Source of the DNA: Thermoguttaceae bacterium
GTDB lineage: Bacteria > Planctomycetota > Planctomycetia > Pirellulales > Thermoguttaceae
Length of the DNA: 41,632 nt
NCBI GenBank assembly: GCA_017447865.1
Contig: JAFSMO010000109.1
Location: forward strand, 1-41,632
Direction of reading: 5' to 3'
Shown here: piece after piece, positions 7,799-15,340 of the stretch
Layout of the letters: every line of letters begins with the position of its first letter
Position numbering within the stretch: position 1 is the stretch's first letter
Program-made: the position numbers and the translations under genes
The notes under the pieces: model-generated
Databases searched by the model: none
Seen by the model: the letters and a program-made list of their open reading frames with translations, nothing else
What the model was told of the DNA's origin: nothing

Positions 7799-8391
7799 TT
7801 AGGGATCTCTTCCACCTCGGGCAGTTCGATTTCGTCCGGGTTCCAAATCTGGACCGTCTGTTCTTCCTCCGGCGAAACGATCTTCTGCGGCGGGTGCGGC
7901 GCGTTGCCCAGCAAGACCGCCGTCAGTTCCTCCTGGATCTCCGCCTGACGTTCCGGCGTCGGCGGCACGACCGGAATCTGGTAGTACTCGTCCCTGTTCT
8001 GACTGTAGAGGCGCAGCGTTTCCCCCGCGTTTTTGTCGAAAGATTCCTCCAGCCGCATCACACGCCGGCGGACCAGAAGAAGCGACAGAATGTACAGTTT
8101 GTCCGGGGCGTCGTACTGATTGCGAAGCTGATCGAACATTTCGAGCAGAACGTCATTGATCGCCTCCCGGGACCGGCGCGGCGCCGACGAGGGCAGAGGG
8201 ACCCGTGCGTGCCAGCAGGCGGCGTATTTTTCCGGCGGGTGCTTTTCCCACGCTTCGAGCGAATAGTCCCGGCGCGTCAGTCCTCCGTTCATTTCGAACA
8301 GGACGGCGACGTACTCCTCGCCCGGCTGGAACGCGCGGTGCGTTACGCAGCACTCCGTCGGCGGAGCGGTTTGGATCGTATACTCTTCCAT
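7783..8391 (-). CDS. Conserved hypothetical planctomycete protein
   Basis: A 202-residue soluble protein without a signal peptide or membrane segment. I do not recognise a named family. The N-terminal part carries Cys/His pairs (ECCVTHRAFQPGEEYVAVL, about 14-32, and AACWHA) that could bind a metal. The middle is helical (LLLVRRRVMRLEESF) and the C-terminus is acidic and proline-rich. The pattern of a short Cys-rich start and an RRVMRLEE helix recalls uncharacterised planctomycete proteins, but this rests on memory only. A TTG start at 8400 overlapping the stop of the upstream gene is possible; ATG 8391 is preferred. The last four codons and the stop lie inside a tandem repeat, so the original C-terminus may have been replaced. 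It is probably co-transcribed with the UDP-glucuronate decarboxylase gene. Confidence 0.75.
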   Translation of the reverse strand: MEEYTIQTAPPTECCVTHRAFQPGEEYVAVLFEMNGGLTRRDYSLEAWEKHPPEKYAACWHARVPLPSSAPRRSREAINDVLLEMFDQLRNQYDAPDKLYILSLLLVRRRVMRLEESFDKNAGETLRLYSQNRDEYYQIPVVPPTPERQAEIQEELTAVLLGNAPHPPQKIVSPEEEQTVQIWNPDEIELPEVEEIPKNYEL

Positions 8392-8396
8392 TGCGA

Positions 8397-9377
8397 TCAA
8401 TAATGCGGTGTGGGCGGTCTGTAGTCCGTCATACGAATCGATTTGAACCAGTCGATCGTCTTTTGAAGCCCCTCACGGAGCTGGATCGTCGGTTCCCAAT
8501 TCAAATATTTCTTCGCGAGCGTAATGTCCGGCTTGCGCTGCGTCGGGTCGTCCATCGGGAGCGGCCGGTACACGATTTTCGATTTCGTGTCGATCATCTC
8601 CAGAACCAGTTCGGCGAGCTGCTTGATCGTGAATTCGTGGGGATTTCCGAGATTCACCGGGCCCGTGAAGCCTTCCGGCTCCTCGTGGTCCATCATGCGG
8701 ATCATCCCCTCGACCAGATCGTCGCGGTAGCAGAACGACCGGGTCTGCGAGCCGTCGCCGAAGATCGTGATGTCCTCGCCGGTCAGCGCCTGGCGGATGA
8801 AATTGGAAATGACCCGGCCGTCATACGGGTGCATGCGCGGACCGTAAGTGTTGAAAATCCGAACCAGACGCACATCAACGCCGTTGTGCCGGTGGTAGTC
8901 CATGAAGAGCGTTTCGGCCGCCCGTTTTCCCTCGTCGTAGCACGCGCGGGGGCCCAGCGTGTTGACGCAGCCGCGGTACGTTTCCGGCTGGGGATGAATT
9001 TCCGGGTCGCCGTAGATTTCACTCGTGGACGCCTGCAGGATCCTCGCGCGGCATCGCTTCGCCATCCCGAGCACATTAATCGCGCCCATCACGGACGTTT
9101 TCATCGTCTTGATCGGGTTAAACTGGTAATGCCCCGGCGCCGCCGGACACGCCAGATTGAAAATCTCGTCCACTTCCAGAAAGATCGGGACCGTCACATC
9201 GTGGCGGATCAGCTCAAAATTCGGGTTGGAAAGGAGGTGAAGCACGTTCGATTTCTGGCTCGTAAAAAAATTATCGAGGCAGATCACGTCGTGCCCCTGC
9301 GCGAGAAGCCGCTCGCAAAGGTGCGACCCGAGAAAACCCGCGCCGCCGGTAACGAGAATGCGTTTGAGTGAAGTCAT
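8397..9377 (-). CDS. UDP-glucuronate decarboxylase (UDP-xylose synthase)
   Basis: A 326-residue extended short-chain dehydrogenase that converts UDP-glucuronate to UDP-xylose in the cytoplasm, supplying xylose for surface polysaccharides. The Rossmann glycine motif is TGGAGFLGSH (10-19), the active site carries STSEIYGDP (about 117-125) and the catalytic pair is Tyr147/Lys151 in CYDEGKR. The stretch from STSE through HPQPETYRGCVN to LGPRACYDEGKR is typical of UXS enzymes rather than of GalE or RmlB. Length is normal for the bacterial, decarboxylase-only form. The upstream gap contains a folded-back tandem repeat, and no other polysaccharide genes are adjacent. The ATG at 9377 fits the start of the NAD-binding fold. 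Confidence 0.92.
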   Translation of the reverse strand: MTSLKRILVTGGAGFLGSHLCERLLAQGHDVICLDNFFTSQKSNVLHLLSNPNFELIRHDVTVPIFLEVDEIFNLACPAAPGHYQFNPIKTMKTSVMGAINVLGMAKRCRARILQASTSEIYGDPEIHPQPETYRGCVNTLGPRACYDEGKRAAETLFMDYHRHNGVDVRLVRIFNTYGPRMHPYDGRVISNFIRQALTGEDITIFGDGSQTRSFCYRDDLVEGMIRMMDHEEPEGFTGPVNLGNPHEFTIKQLAELVLEMIDTKSKIVYRPLPMDDPTQRKPDITLAKKYLNWEPTIQLREGLQKTIDWFKSIRMTDYRPPTPHY

Positions 9378-9385
9378 GGTTTTTG

Positions 9386-9527
9386 AGTAGTCAGTAGTTA
9401 GTAGTCAGTAGTCAGTAGTCAGTGATCAGTGGGCAGTGATCAGCTCACGGTTGATTTTGAGAGAGGCCGATTCCATATTTCGGCGCAGCCGAAACGCTGA
9501 CTACTGACGACTGACGACTGACTACTT
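9386..9527. repeat. Fold-back array of AGTAGTC tandem repeats
   Basis: AGTAGTCAGT-type units run forward at 9386-9442 and as their inverse (CTGACTACTGACGACTGACG) at 9497-9527, so the two halves can pair over about 30 bp. Between them is a perfect hairpin TTTCGGC/GCCGAAA (9478-9484, 9488-9494). Similar heptamer arrays are known as STRR sequences in cyanobacteria. This fills the gap 9378-9556. Confidence 0.7.
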
Positions 9528-9556
9528 ACTTCGGTTTTTCGCCCTTTTTTCTTGAA

Positions 9557-10411
9557 TTACGAATTCTCCGGTCTGAAAACCGGAAAGGCCGTAAACTCCC
9601 TGGATTTCGCGAACGAGTCCGCCTGTTTCGGTCCTCCCGCCTCGTCCAGCAGCATCGCCAGGAGCTCCGTCAAAAGCAGATTCGCCCGATTCATCAGATG
9701 GCTGGGGCTTTTGCGTCCCGGAGCGGCAAGGATCTCTTCAAGCGCGCTCGCGTGAATGGCCAGAATCTCCGTGGAAGACGTTTTTCGCGACATCAACGTC
9801 TGCAAAAACGCCTGGATCTCCGCTTCCGTCCCCGCGTTCGTGCCGGGGATGAACGTTTTGAGGAGTTCCAGGTACGCCGTGCGCAATTCCTCCGACGGCG
9901 CGACCTCCCCGCTTCGGGCCTGAACGAAACTTTTCTCCTGCTCCAGAAACTCGCAGCACTCCGCGAATTCCTGGTCGGCCAGCAGCAGGTGACGGTTCTG
10001 CAGGTCCGCGTTCCGGCGGTTCTGGACGGCCAGGGCGATCTGCCACAGAAGGTCCGAGACGGTGCTCCCCTCGAGCGAGATCCAGCCGTCGCCCCCGCGC
10101 TCGCAGCAGAGAGTGAACTGGTTCGACTCGATTTTCGTCCCGAGGATCAGCATCGGGATGACCGTCCCGCTGGTCCGGCAGCCGGTGATGAAATCGAGTG
10201 CCGCCGTGGTCGGCTGCAGGCTCACGAGCGCCGCGTCGAACATTTCGGTCTGAAGCGCTTTCAAACCGTCGAATTTCCCGCAAACCTCCCGCACATCGAA
10301 CGAAACGCCCTTCACTTCACGCACCGCCTTCGCAAGCCACGGCTCTTTCTGCGAAGAACCGGCCACGTGAAGGATCTTCAGGCCGTTAAGGATTTGAAGG
10401 GATCGCGACAT
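9557..10411 (-). CDS. Pseudo-receiver protein with a KaiA/RsbU-like C-terminal domain
   Basis: A 284-residue cytoplasmic protein. Residues about 10-125 follow the receiver fold (ILHVAGSS, FDAALVSL, VIPMLILGT), but the acidic pair after strand 1 is replaced by Gly/Ser and the phospho-acceptor Asp after strand 3 is missing, so it cannot be phosphorylated in the usual way. A coiled linker (about 130-165) leads to an all-helical end. Its segment STEILAIHASALEEIL, later followed by NLLLTELLAMLLDEAG, resembles the four-helix KaiA/RsbU domain that binds partner proteins. The layout of degenerate receiver plus helical dimer recalls KaiA, but no kaiB or kaiC is present here. The RsbU-like phosphatase at 16213 is a conceivable functional relative. 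The last codons lie within an AATTCGTAATTC repeat. Confidence 0.68.
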   Translation of the reverse strand: MSRSLQILNGLKILHVAGSSQKEPWLAKAVREVKGVSFDVREVCGKFDGLKALQTEMFDAALVSLQPTTAALDFITGCRTSGTVIPMLILGTKIESNQFTLCCERGGDGWISLEGSTVSDLLWQIALAVQNRRNADLQNRHLLLADQEFAECCEFLEQEKSFVQARSGEVAPSEELRTAYLELLKTFIPGTNAGTEAEIQAFLQTLMSRKTSSTEILAIHASALEEILAAPGRKSPSHLMNRANLLLTELLAMLLDEAGGPKQADSFAKSREFTAFPVFRPENS

Positions 10412-10412
10412 T

Positions 10413-10428
10413 TTAATTATGAATTATT
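10413..10428. repeat. Short A/T repeat across the stop of the transporter gene
   Basis: One to two AATTATGAATTATTC units fill the 12-base gap between the pseudo-receiver gene and the transporter gene and include the latter's TAA stop. Confidence 0.5.
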
Positions 10429-11752
10429 CTTCTTCCTGGAGGATCGTTTGCTCTTTATAATATCGGGCGACGAAGAGGAAAAGGACCGCGTTGACCAGGG
10501 CGAGGATCAGGAAAAAGCGGAAGTAGCCGATGCCCGTCAAGTAGGTCGGGAACACTTGCGAGAGGAAATTCACCCCCGCCGTCAGCCAGTTCCCCATCGT
10601 GATGGTGAGCAGGTAAACGCCCATGACCAGCGACTTCATCGTGCGCGGCGCCTGCGTGTACGCAAACTCCAGCGACGTCACCGAAACGAGCACCTCCGCG
10701 ATCGTCACCACGACATACGCCGGGAACTGCCAGGCAATATTCAGGACCGTGCCCGAAATCCTCGCCGACTCGAACCAGAGCGGGAAGAGCGACCCGGCCA
10801 CGAGCAGGAAAAGCCCCACCGCGATCTTGAGCAGCGTCGAGGGACCGAGCACCCGATTCCACCACGGGTAAACCCACCGCGTGAAAATCGGGATCAGCAC
10901 GAGGATCAGGAACGGGTTCACCGCCTGCATCTGCGACGGAAGGACCTCAAACGCGCGGATCGAGGCCGGCAGGAAACTCCACGCCTCAAAAGGATGGGGG
11001 TTCATCGACTGCGCCTGTTCGACCCAGCGCGTGGAATTCTGGTCATAGACCGACCAGAAAATGATGAGGAAAACGAAGACCAGCGAGATTTTGCCCAGGC
11101 ACCACAAACTCGCGCGGTCGGTCAAATCTTTCAGAAAACTTTTGCCCGAGGCTTTCGCCACGCGGTATTTCTTGCGGCCGAGCCAGAAAATCAGCGTCGC
11201 GACGCCCATCAGGACGCCCGGAACGCCGAACGCCCACTCCGGCCCGTAGTGTTTCAGAAGCCACGGAGTCAAAAGCGACGAAATGAACGCCCCGATGTTG
11301 ATGGCCAGGTAGTACCAGTTGTAAACGCGGTTCATCAGGTGCTGGTTTTCGGCCGTAAACTGATCTCCGACCAGGGCCGATGCGCAGGATTTGATCCCTC
11401 CGGAGCCCAGCGCGATGAAGGCGAGGCCCCAGAAAAGCGGGACGCGAAGGTCCTGGAACCACGATCCCGGCAGCGCCATGATGAGGTGGCCGAGGCAGTA
11501 CACGAGCGAAAGCCAGAAAATGGTGCGGTACTTGCCCCAAAAAACGTCCGCCAGAAGCGCACCGAAGAGGGGGAAGAAATAGACCGCGCCTTTGAACAGA
11601 TGGATCCAGCCAGCCGCTTCGCCCTCCGACATTCCGATGAGCGCCCCGGTCATGTAAACCATCAGGATCACATTGTTTCCGTAGTATGAAAAACGTTCCG
11701 CCCCCTCATTCGCCACGAGGTACGGAACGGATTTTGGCATTAAGTTGGCCAT
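10424..11752 (-). CDS. POT/PTR2-family proton-dependent peptide transporter
   Basis: An inner-membrane symporter of 442 residues, a usual length for bacterial di/tripeptide transporters of the POT family (MFS superfamily), with about 12 predicted membrane helices. Diagnostic motifs are present: ExxERFxYYG as E16-GAERFSYYG, a GSGGIKSCASALVGDQF segment near residue 117, and NWYYLAINIGAF, matching the family FYxxINxGS pattern. It would take up short peptides with protons. AAGGA upstream of ATG 11752 supports the first Met. It is followed after 12 bases by the pseudo-receiver gene and may share a transcript with it. Confidence 0.9.
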   Translation of the reverse strand: MANLMPKSVPYLVANEGAERFSYYGNNVILMVYMTGALIGMSEGEAAGWIHLFKGAVYFFPLFGALLADVFWGKYRTIFWLSLVYCLGHLIMALPGSWFQDLRVPLFWGLAFIALGSGGIKSCASALVGDQFTAENQHLMNRVYNWYYLAINIGAFISSLLTPWLLKHYGPEWAFGVPGVLMGVATLIFWLGRKKYRVAKASGKSFLKDLTDRASLWCLGKISLVFVFLIIFWSVYDQNSTRWVEQAQSMNPHPFEAWSFLPASIRAFEVLPSQMQAVNPFLILVLIPIFTRWVYPWWNRVLGPSTLLKIAVGLFLLVAGSLFPLWFESARISGTVLNIAWQFPAYVVVTIAEVLVSVTSLEFAYTQAPRTMKSLVMGVYLLTITMGNWLTAGVNFLSQVFPTYLTGIGYFRFFLILALVNAVLFLFVARYYKEQTILQEEE

Positions 11753-11778
11753 GGGTGAAAGTCCTTTGAGAATAATTA

Positions 11779-11807
11779 CGGGGACGACGCTTGAAACATC
11801 GTCCCCG
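11779..11807 (-). terminator. Hairpin between alaS and the transporter gene
   Basis: A perfect 9-bp stem CGGGGACGA/TCGTCCCCG (11779-11787 and 11799-11807) with an 11-base loop, ten bases beyond the alaS stop. No U-run follows on the minus strand, so it may only weaken read-through or protect an mRNA end. Confidence 0.45.
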
Positions 11808-11816
11808 CAGCGTTGA

Positions 11817-14561
11817 TCACTTCACGGTCGTTTTGGCCATTTCGAGCGCTTCGCCGAGCATCGTGGCGTCTTTCCCGCCGGCCTGGGCGAAGTCGGGACG
11901 GCCACCGCCGCCGCCCTTGATCATCTTCGAGACGGAGCGGATCCATTTGGCCGCGTCGAAGCCCTCGTTCAAGAGGTCACGGCTGATGGAAGCGGCCAGA
12001 GCGGCTTTCCCACCTTCCATTTCGCTGCCGAGCATGACCGCCAGACGCGGAACGTGACGCAGGAGCTGGTCCGACATTTCGCGCAGCACTTCGGGACCGC
12101 CGGGGACTTGCGCCGTCAGGACCGAATAATCGCCGCGATTCTCGACCTTCTTGAGGAGCTCGTCCAAGGTCGGGCCGCCAGCGCGTTTCAGCTCGATCAC
12201 TTCCTTCTTCAACGCTTTGACCTCTTTCATCAGCGCGTCCACACGAGCCGGCAGTTCGTCGATCGAAGCGCGCATTTCCTGCGCCAGTTCGGTCAGGACC
12301 TGCTCACGGGCGACCATGTACTCGAGGACCTTCATCCCCGTGATGGCGGTGATGCGGCGCGTACCGGTCGAAACGCTTTCCTCGGAGAGGATCTTGAAGG
12401 CGCCGATCTTCGCGATGTTCGTCACGTGCGTCCCGCCGCAGAGTTCCTTCGACGGCCCCATCGTCACGACGCGCACATTATCGGGGTACTTCTCGCCGAA
12501 GAGCATCATGGCGCCAGTTTTCCGCGCGTCTTCCAGCGGCATGACTTGCCCGGAAACCTCGGTGGCTTCCAGAATGCGCTGGTTCACTTCGCGCCCGACC
12601 TGGATCAAAATGTCCGCCGGAACCGCCTGCGGGTTGGAAAAGTCGAAGCGCAGCATGTCCTCCGTCACCTTGGAACCACGCTGCTGGGCGTGCGCGCCGA
12701 GGTACTTCTGGAGCACGTTGTGCAGGAGGTGCGTCGCCGAGTGGGCGCGCTCGATCGCGTGGCGGCGCTTCTCGTTGACCTGGGCCTTGCAGAGCTGACC
12801 AACGCGGATGGACCCCTTGCGGAGGAAACCGACGTGGATCAAAAGCCCGCCGTTGTTCTGCGTGTCGATCACCTCGAACTCGAACGGCTCGGCGCCCGAC
12901 TCGCCAGCCGGAACGACGCGCAGCAGCAAGGCGCGCTCCTCTTCGGTCAGGTGAAGGAACGGCTCGTTTCCGCCTGCATTATTCACGGAAATCATTTCGC
13001 CATTGGACGTGATTGTTCCCGTGTCGCCGATCTGACCGCCCATCTCGCCGTAGAACGGGGTGCTGGAAAGGACGAGCATGACCGGTTTTTCTTCGGTCGA
13101 GGCCGCGCCCTGGGTCAGGGTCGAGACCGCCTGATTGTTCGAAATGATCCCCATGACGGCCGCAGCCGGAACCGTCAGCGTTTCGTAGCCGAGGAAGACC
13201 GAATTGTGAATTTCAGACTTCAGCGCTTCGATCGGACCGGTTTTGAAAAGCTCGACGCGGCGGCCGGCGCCCGATTCCTCGCCGTGCTTGCGCATCGCTT
13301 CCTTGTAGCCGTCCCAGTCGAACGAGAAGTTGCGCTCAGCAGCGATCGTTGCGAAAAGTTCCGGCGGGAAGCCGTACGTCGTGTACATTTCGGCCGCTTC
13401 GTCGCCGGTGATCTCGGAGCGGTTCTCGGCCTGCATCTGATTGAAGACGCGCTCGATTTTGCCCAACCCGTTATCGACCGTGGCGAGGAAGTTGGCCTCT
13501 TCGCGGCGAATGACGTCCTGGACCTGCTCCTGCGTTTCGACCAGTTCGGGGTACTGCGCCTTCATCTGGTTCACGACTTCCGGAACGACTTTCCAGAGGA
13601 ACGGCTCGGTGAGTCCCATGCGGCGGCCGTCCAGAACACCGCGGCGCAGCAGACGCTTCACGATGTACTCTTCCTTGTTCGGCCCGGGGTAAACGTTTTC
13701 GTGGATGCAGAACGTGCAGGCGCGCACGTGGTCGGCGATGCGGCGCAGACGGCGGCCATTATCCGAGAGCGGCTCGTACTTGACCCCGCAGACTTCGCCG
13801 GCGGCTTCGACGATCGGGCGCAAAATGTCGATGTGGAAGTTGGTCGTCACGCCCTGCAGAGCGCTGGCGCAGCGTTCCAGACCCATTCCCGTGTCGATGT
13901 TCTTGCTCGGGAGCGGGAACAGATTGTTGAAAAGGCCGTTTTCATCGACGCCGGTCGGCGCGCCTTTGCGGTTGAACTGGGTGAACACGAGGTTCCAGAT
14001 CTCCACCTCGCCCAGCGGCGTGTGGTAGTAGATCTCGCTGCACGGGCCGCAGACGCCATCGGGGCCTTCGCTCGGGGCGCTGGCGGGCCAGAAGTTTTCG
14101 TCTTCTTCTTTGCGTTCGATCTGATTTTCGGCCAGACCGACTTCTTTGTTCCAGATGTCGTACGCTTCCTGGTCGGTTTTATAGACGGTGACGCTGAGCG
14201 TGTCCTTCTTCAGGCCGAGGTACTTCGGACTGGTGAGGAACTCCCACGCCCAGTTGATCGCTTCGTGCTTGAAGTAGTCGCCGAAGCTGAAGTTTCCGAG
14301 CATTTCAAAGAAAGTGTGGTGGTACGCGGTGCGCCCCACGTTGTCGATGTCGCCGGTGCGGAGGCACTTCTGGCACGTCGTCGCGCGGGTGAAATCGAGC
14401 TTGACGCGGCCCAGGAAGTGGTCCTTGAACTGGTTCATTCCAGCGGGGGTGAAGAGGACCGACGGGTCCCATTTCGGGACCAAAACGTCGCTCGGACGGC
14501 GGACACAGCCTTTCGATTCGAAGAACGAAAGGTACATTTCACGAAGTTCGTTGGTTTTCAT
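11817..14561 (-). CDS. alaS: Alanine--tRNA ligase
   Basis: Charges tRNA-Ala in the cytoplasm; 914 residues, slightly longer than the usual ~870. All modules are present in order. The class II catalytic core contains FTPAGMNQFKDHFLG and TAYHHTFFEMLGNFSFGDYF. The tRNA-binding helical part follows, then the editing domain with the zinc-binding H607-SAT-H611 motif and CGGTH at 708-712, and finally the C-Ala domain, which ends with GGGGGRPDFAQAGGKD. Nothing essential is missing, so misacylated Ser/Gly should be cleared. The ATG at 14561 directly begins the conserved MKTNELREMYLSFFESKG. The gene lies after a 247-base gap with an inverted repeat pair and shows no overlap with neighbours. Confidence 0.97.
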   Translation of the reverse strand: MKTNELREMYLSFFESKGCVRRPSDVLVPKWDPSVLFTPAGMNQFKDHFLGRVKLDFTRATTCQKCLRTGDIDNVGRTAYHHTFFEMLGNFSFGDYFKHEAINWAWEFLTSPKYLGLKKDTLSVTVYKTDQEAYDIWNKEVGLAENQIERKEEDENFWPASAPSEGPDGVCGPCSEIYYHTPLGEVEIWNLVFTQFNRKGAPTGVDENGLFNNLFPLPSKNIDTGMGLERCASALQGVTTNFHIDILRPIVEAAGEVCGVKYEPLSDNGRRLRRIADHVRACTFCIHENVYPGPNKEEYIVKRLLRRGVLDGRRMGLTEPFLWKVVPEVVNQMKAQYPELVETQEQVQDVIRREEANFLATVDNGLGKIERVFNQMQAENRSEITGDEAAEMYTTYGFPPELFATIAAERNFSFDWDGYKEAMRKHGEESGAGRRVELFKTGPIEALKSEIHNSVFLGYETLTVPAAAVMGIISNNQAVSTLTQGAASTEEKPVMLVLSSTPFYGEMGGQIGDTGTITSNGEMISVNNAGGNEPFLHLTEEERALLLRVVPAGESGAEPFEFEVIDTQNNGGLLIHVGFLRKGSIRVGQLCKAQVNEKRRHAIERAHSATHLLHNVLQKYLGAHAQQRGSKVTEDMLRFDFSNPQAVPADILIQVGREVNQRILEATEVSGQVMPLEDARKTGAMMLFGEKYPDNVRVVTMGPSKELCGGTHVTNIAKIGAFKILSEESVSTGTRRITAITGMKVLEYMVAREQVLTELAQEMRASIDELPARVDALMKEVKALKKEVIELKRAGGPTLDELLKKVENRGDYSVLTAQVPGGPEVLREMSDQLLRHVPRLAVMLGSEMEGGKAALAASISRDLLNEGFDAAKWIRSVSKMIKGGGGGRPDFAQAGGKDATMLGEALEMAKTTVK

Positions 14562-14663
14562 GATCTATTTCTTGAAATGACTAAAAAGGGGAAAAGAAAA
14601 TATTTAAGTATATTATACCAGATTTTTAAAAAAGAAACAGGCCCCCCGGCGAATTAAACGTGC

Positions 14664-14797
14664 AAAAAGCCTTCCCTGAAAGGGGAGGGGGACCGCCGGA
14701 GGCGGTGGAGGGGTTTTAAAAGCGCGGCGGATTTTCATCAGTTTCGGAACCCCCCAGTCTCGCTGCGCGAGCCAGTCCCCCTTTCAGGGAGCCTTTA
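14664..14797. repeat. Inverted pair of GC-rich interspersed repeats with exchangeable inner hairpin
   Basis: Left unit 14665-14717 runs from AAAAGCCTTCCCTGAAAGG to GGAGGGGTTTT. The right unit, 14748-14796, is the same unit in inverse (AACCCCCCAG to CCCTTTCAGGGAGCCTTT). The outer arms match well, but the inner hairpins differ completely: ACCGCC/GGCGGT at 14692-14706 and CTCGC/GCGAG at 14759-14771. The 30-base spacer is A/T-mixed. It lies in the gap between the minus-strand macro-domain gene and alaS. Similar units are known to me as scattered repeats in gut bacterial genomes. Confidence 0.75.
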
Positions 14798-14808
14798 AAT
14801 AGAAAGTT

Positions 14809-15306
14809 TTACTCCGCGGCGCGTTGGTAAGCGGCCAGCGTGACCGGGTCGAAGCAGACCATGTACGCCAGTTCCAGGCTGGTCGTTTCGGGGAAATTCC
14901 GGATCGTTTCGATTGCGATCGGAGCCGCCAGATTCAGGGGGAACCGGTAGATCCCCGTGCTGATGGACGGAAACGCGATCGTTTTGCACCCCTTCTCCGC
15001 CGCCAGACGAAGCGAATTCGCGTAGCAGTTCCGCAGAAGCTCCTCCTCCCGGTGGTTTCCGCCCCGCCAGCGCGGCCCCGGCGTGTGGATCACCCACTTC
15101 GCGGGGAGTTTGTACCCGCCCGTGATTTTGGCCTCGCCCGTCCTGCAGCCTCCGAGCGTCATGCACTCGGCCAGAAGTTTCAGCCCGGCCGCCCGATGGA
15201 TCGCGCCGTCGACGCCGCCCCCGCCGAGGAGCGTGCAGTTGGCCGCGTTCACGATCGCATCGACTTTCACCTTCGTGATGTCGCCCTGAATGATTTCGAA
15301 TTTCAT
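14809..15306 (-). CDS. Macro-domain protein (O-acetyl-ADP-ribose deacetylase-like)
   Basis: A 165-residue stand-alone macro domain. It shows the ADP-ribose-binding signatures: GDITKVKVDAIVNAAN near the N-terminus, LLGGGGVDGAIHRAAG in the glycine loop, GEAKITGGYKLPAKWVIHTPGP and PSISTGIYRFPL. The Asn-Ala-Ala-Asn and GGVDGAIH elements match hydrolytic YmdB/MacroD-type domains that remove ADP-ribose or O-acetyl groups. An in-frame ATG at 15366 would add 20 polar residues and overlap pyrK by 26 bases; ATG 15306 begins exactly at the conserved strand MKFEIIQGDIT and is preferred. It lies 34 bases after pyrK on the same strand and may be co-transcribed. Confidence 0.9.
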   Translation of the reverse strand: MKFEIIQGDITKVKVDAIVNAANCTLLGGGGVDGAIHRAAGLKLLAECMTLGGCRTGEAKITGGYKLPAKWVIHTPGPRWRGGNHREEELLRNCYANSLRLAAEKGCKTIAFPSISTGIYRFPLNLAAPIAIETIRNFPETTSLELAYMVCFDPVTLAAYQRAAE

Positions 15307-15340
15307 GGTTTTTTGGCTTTCAGAGTGTTTTTTCGCGGGT

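Noticed and set aside
9386..9442. A CRISPR array
   Set aside because: Units are 7-10 bases, contiguous and without unique spacers, and no cas genes are present.
9698..11689. A 663-codon plus-strand frame across two minus-strand genes
   Set aside because: It spans a gene boundary on the other strand, and its product is an Arg/Glu/His-rich string without domains.
12054..14657. An 867-codon open frame on the plus strand opposite alaS
   Set aside because: It is antisense to an intact, highly conserved gene, and its product is rich in Arg, His and Val with no recognisable motif; GC-rich codon use commonly opens such frames.
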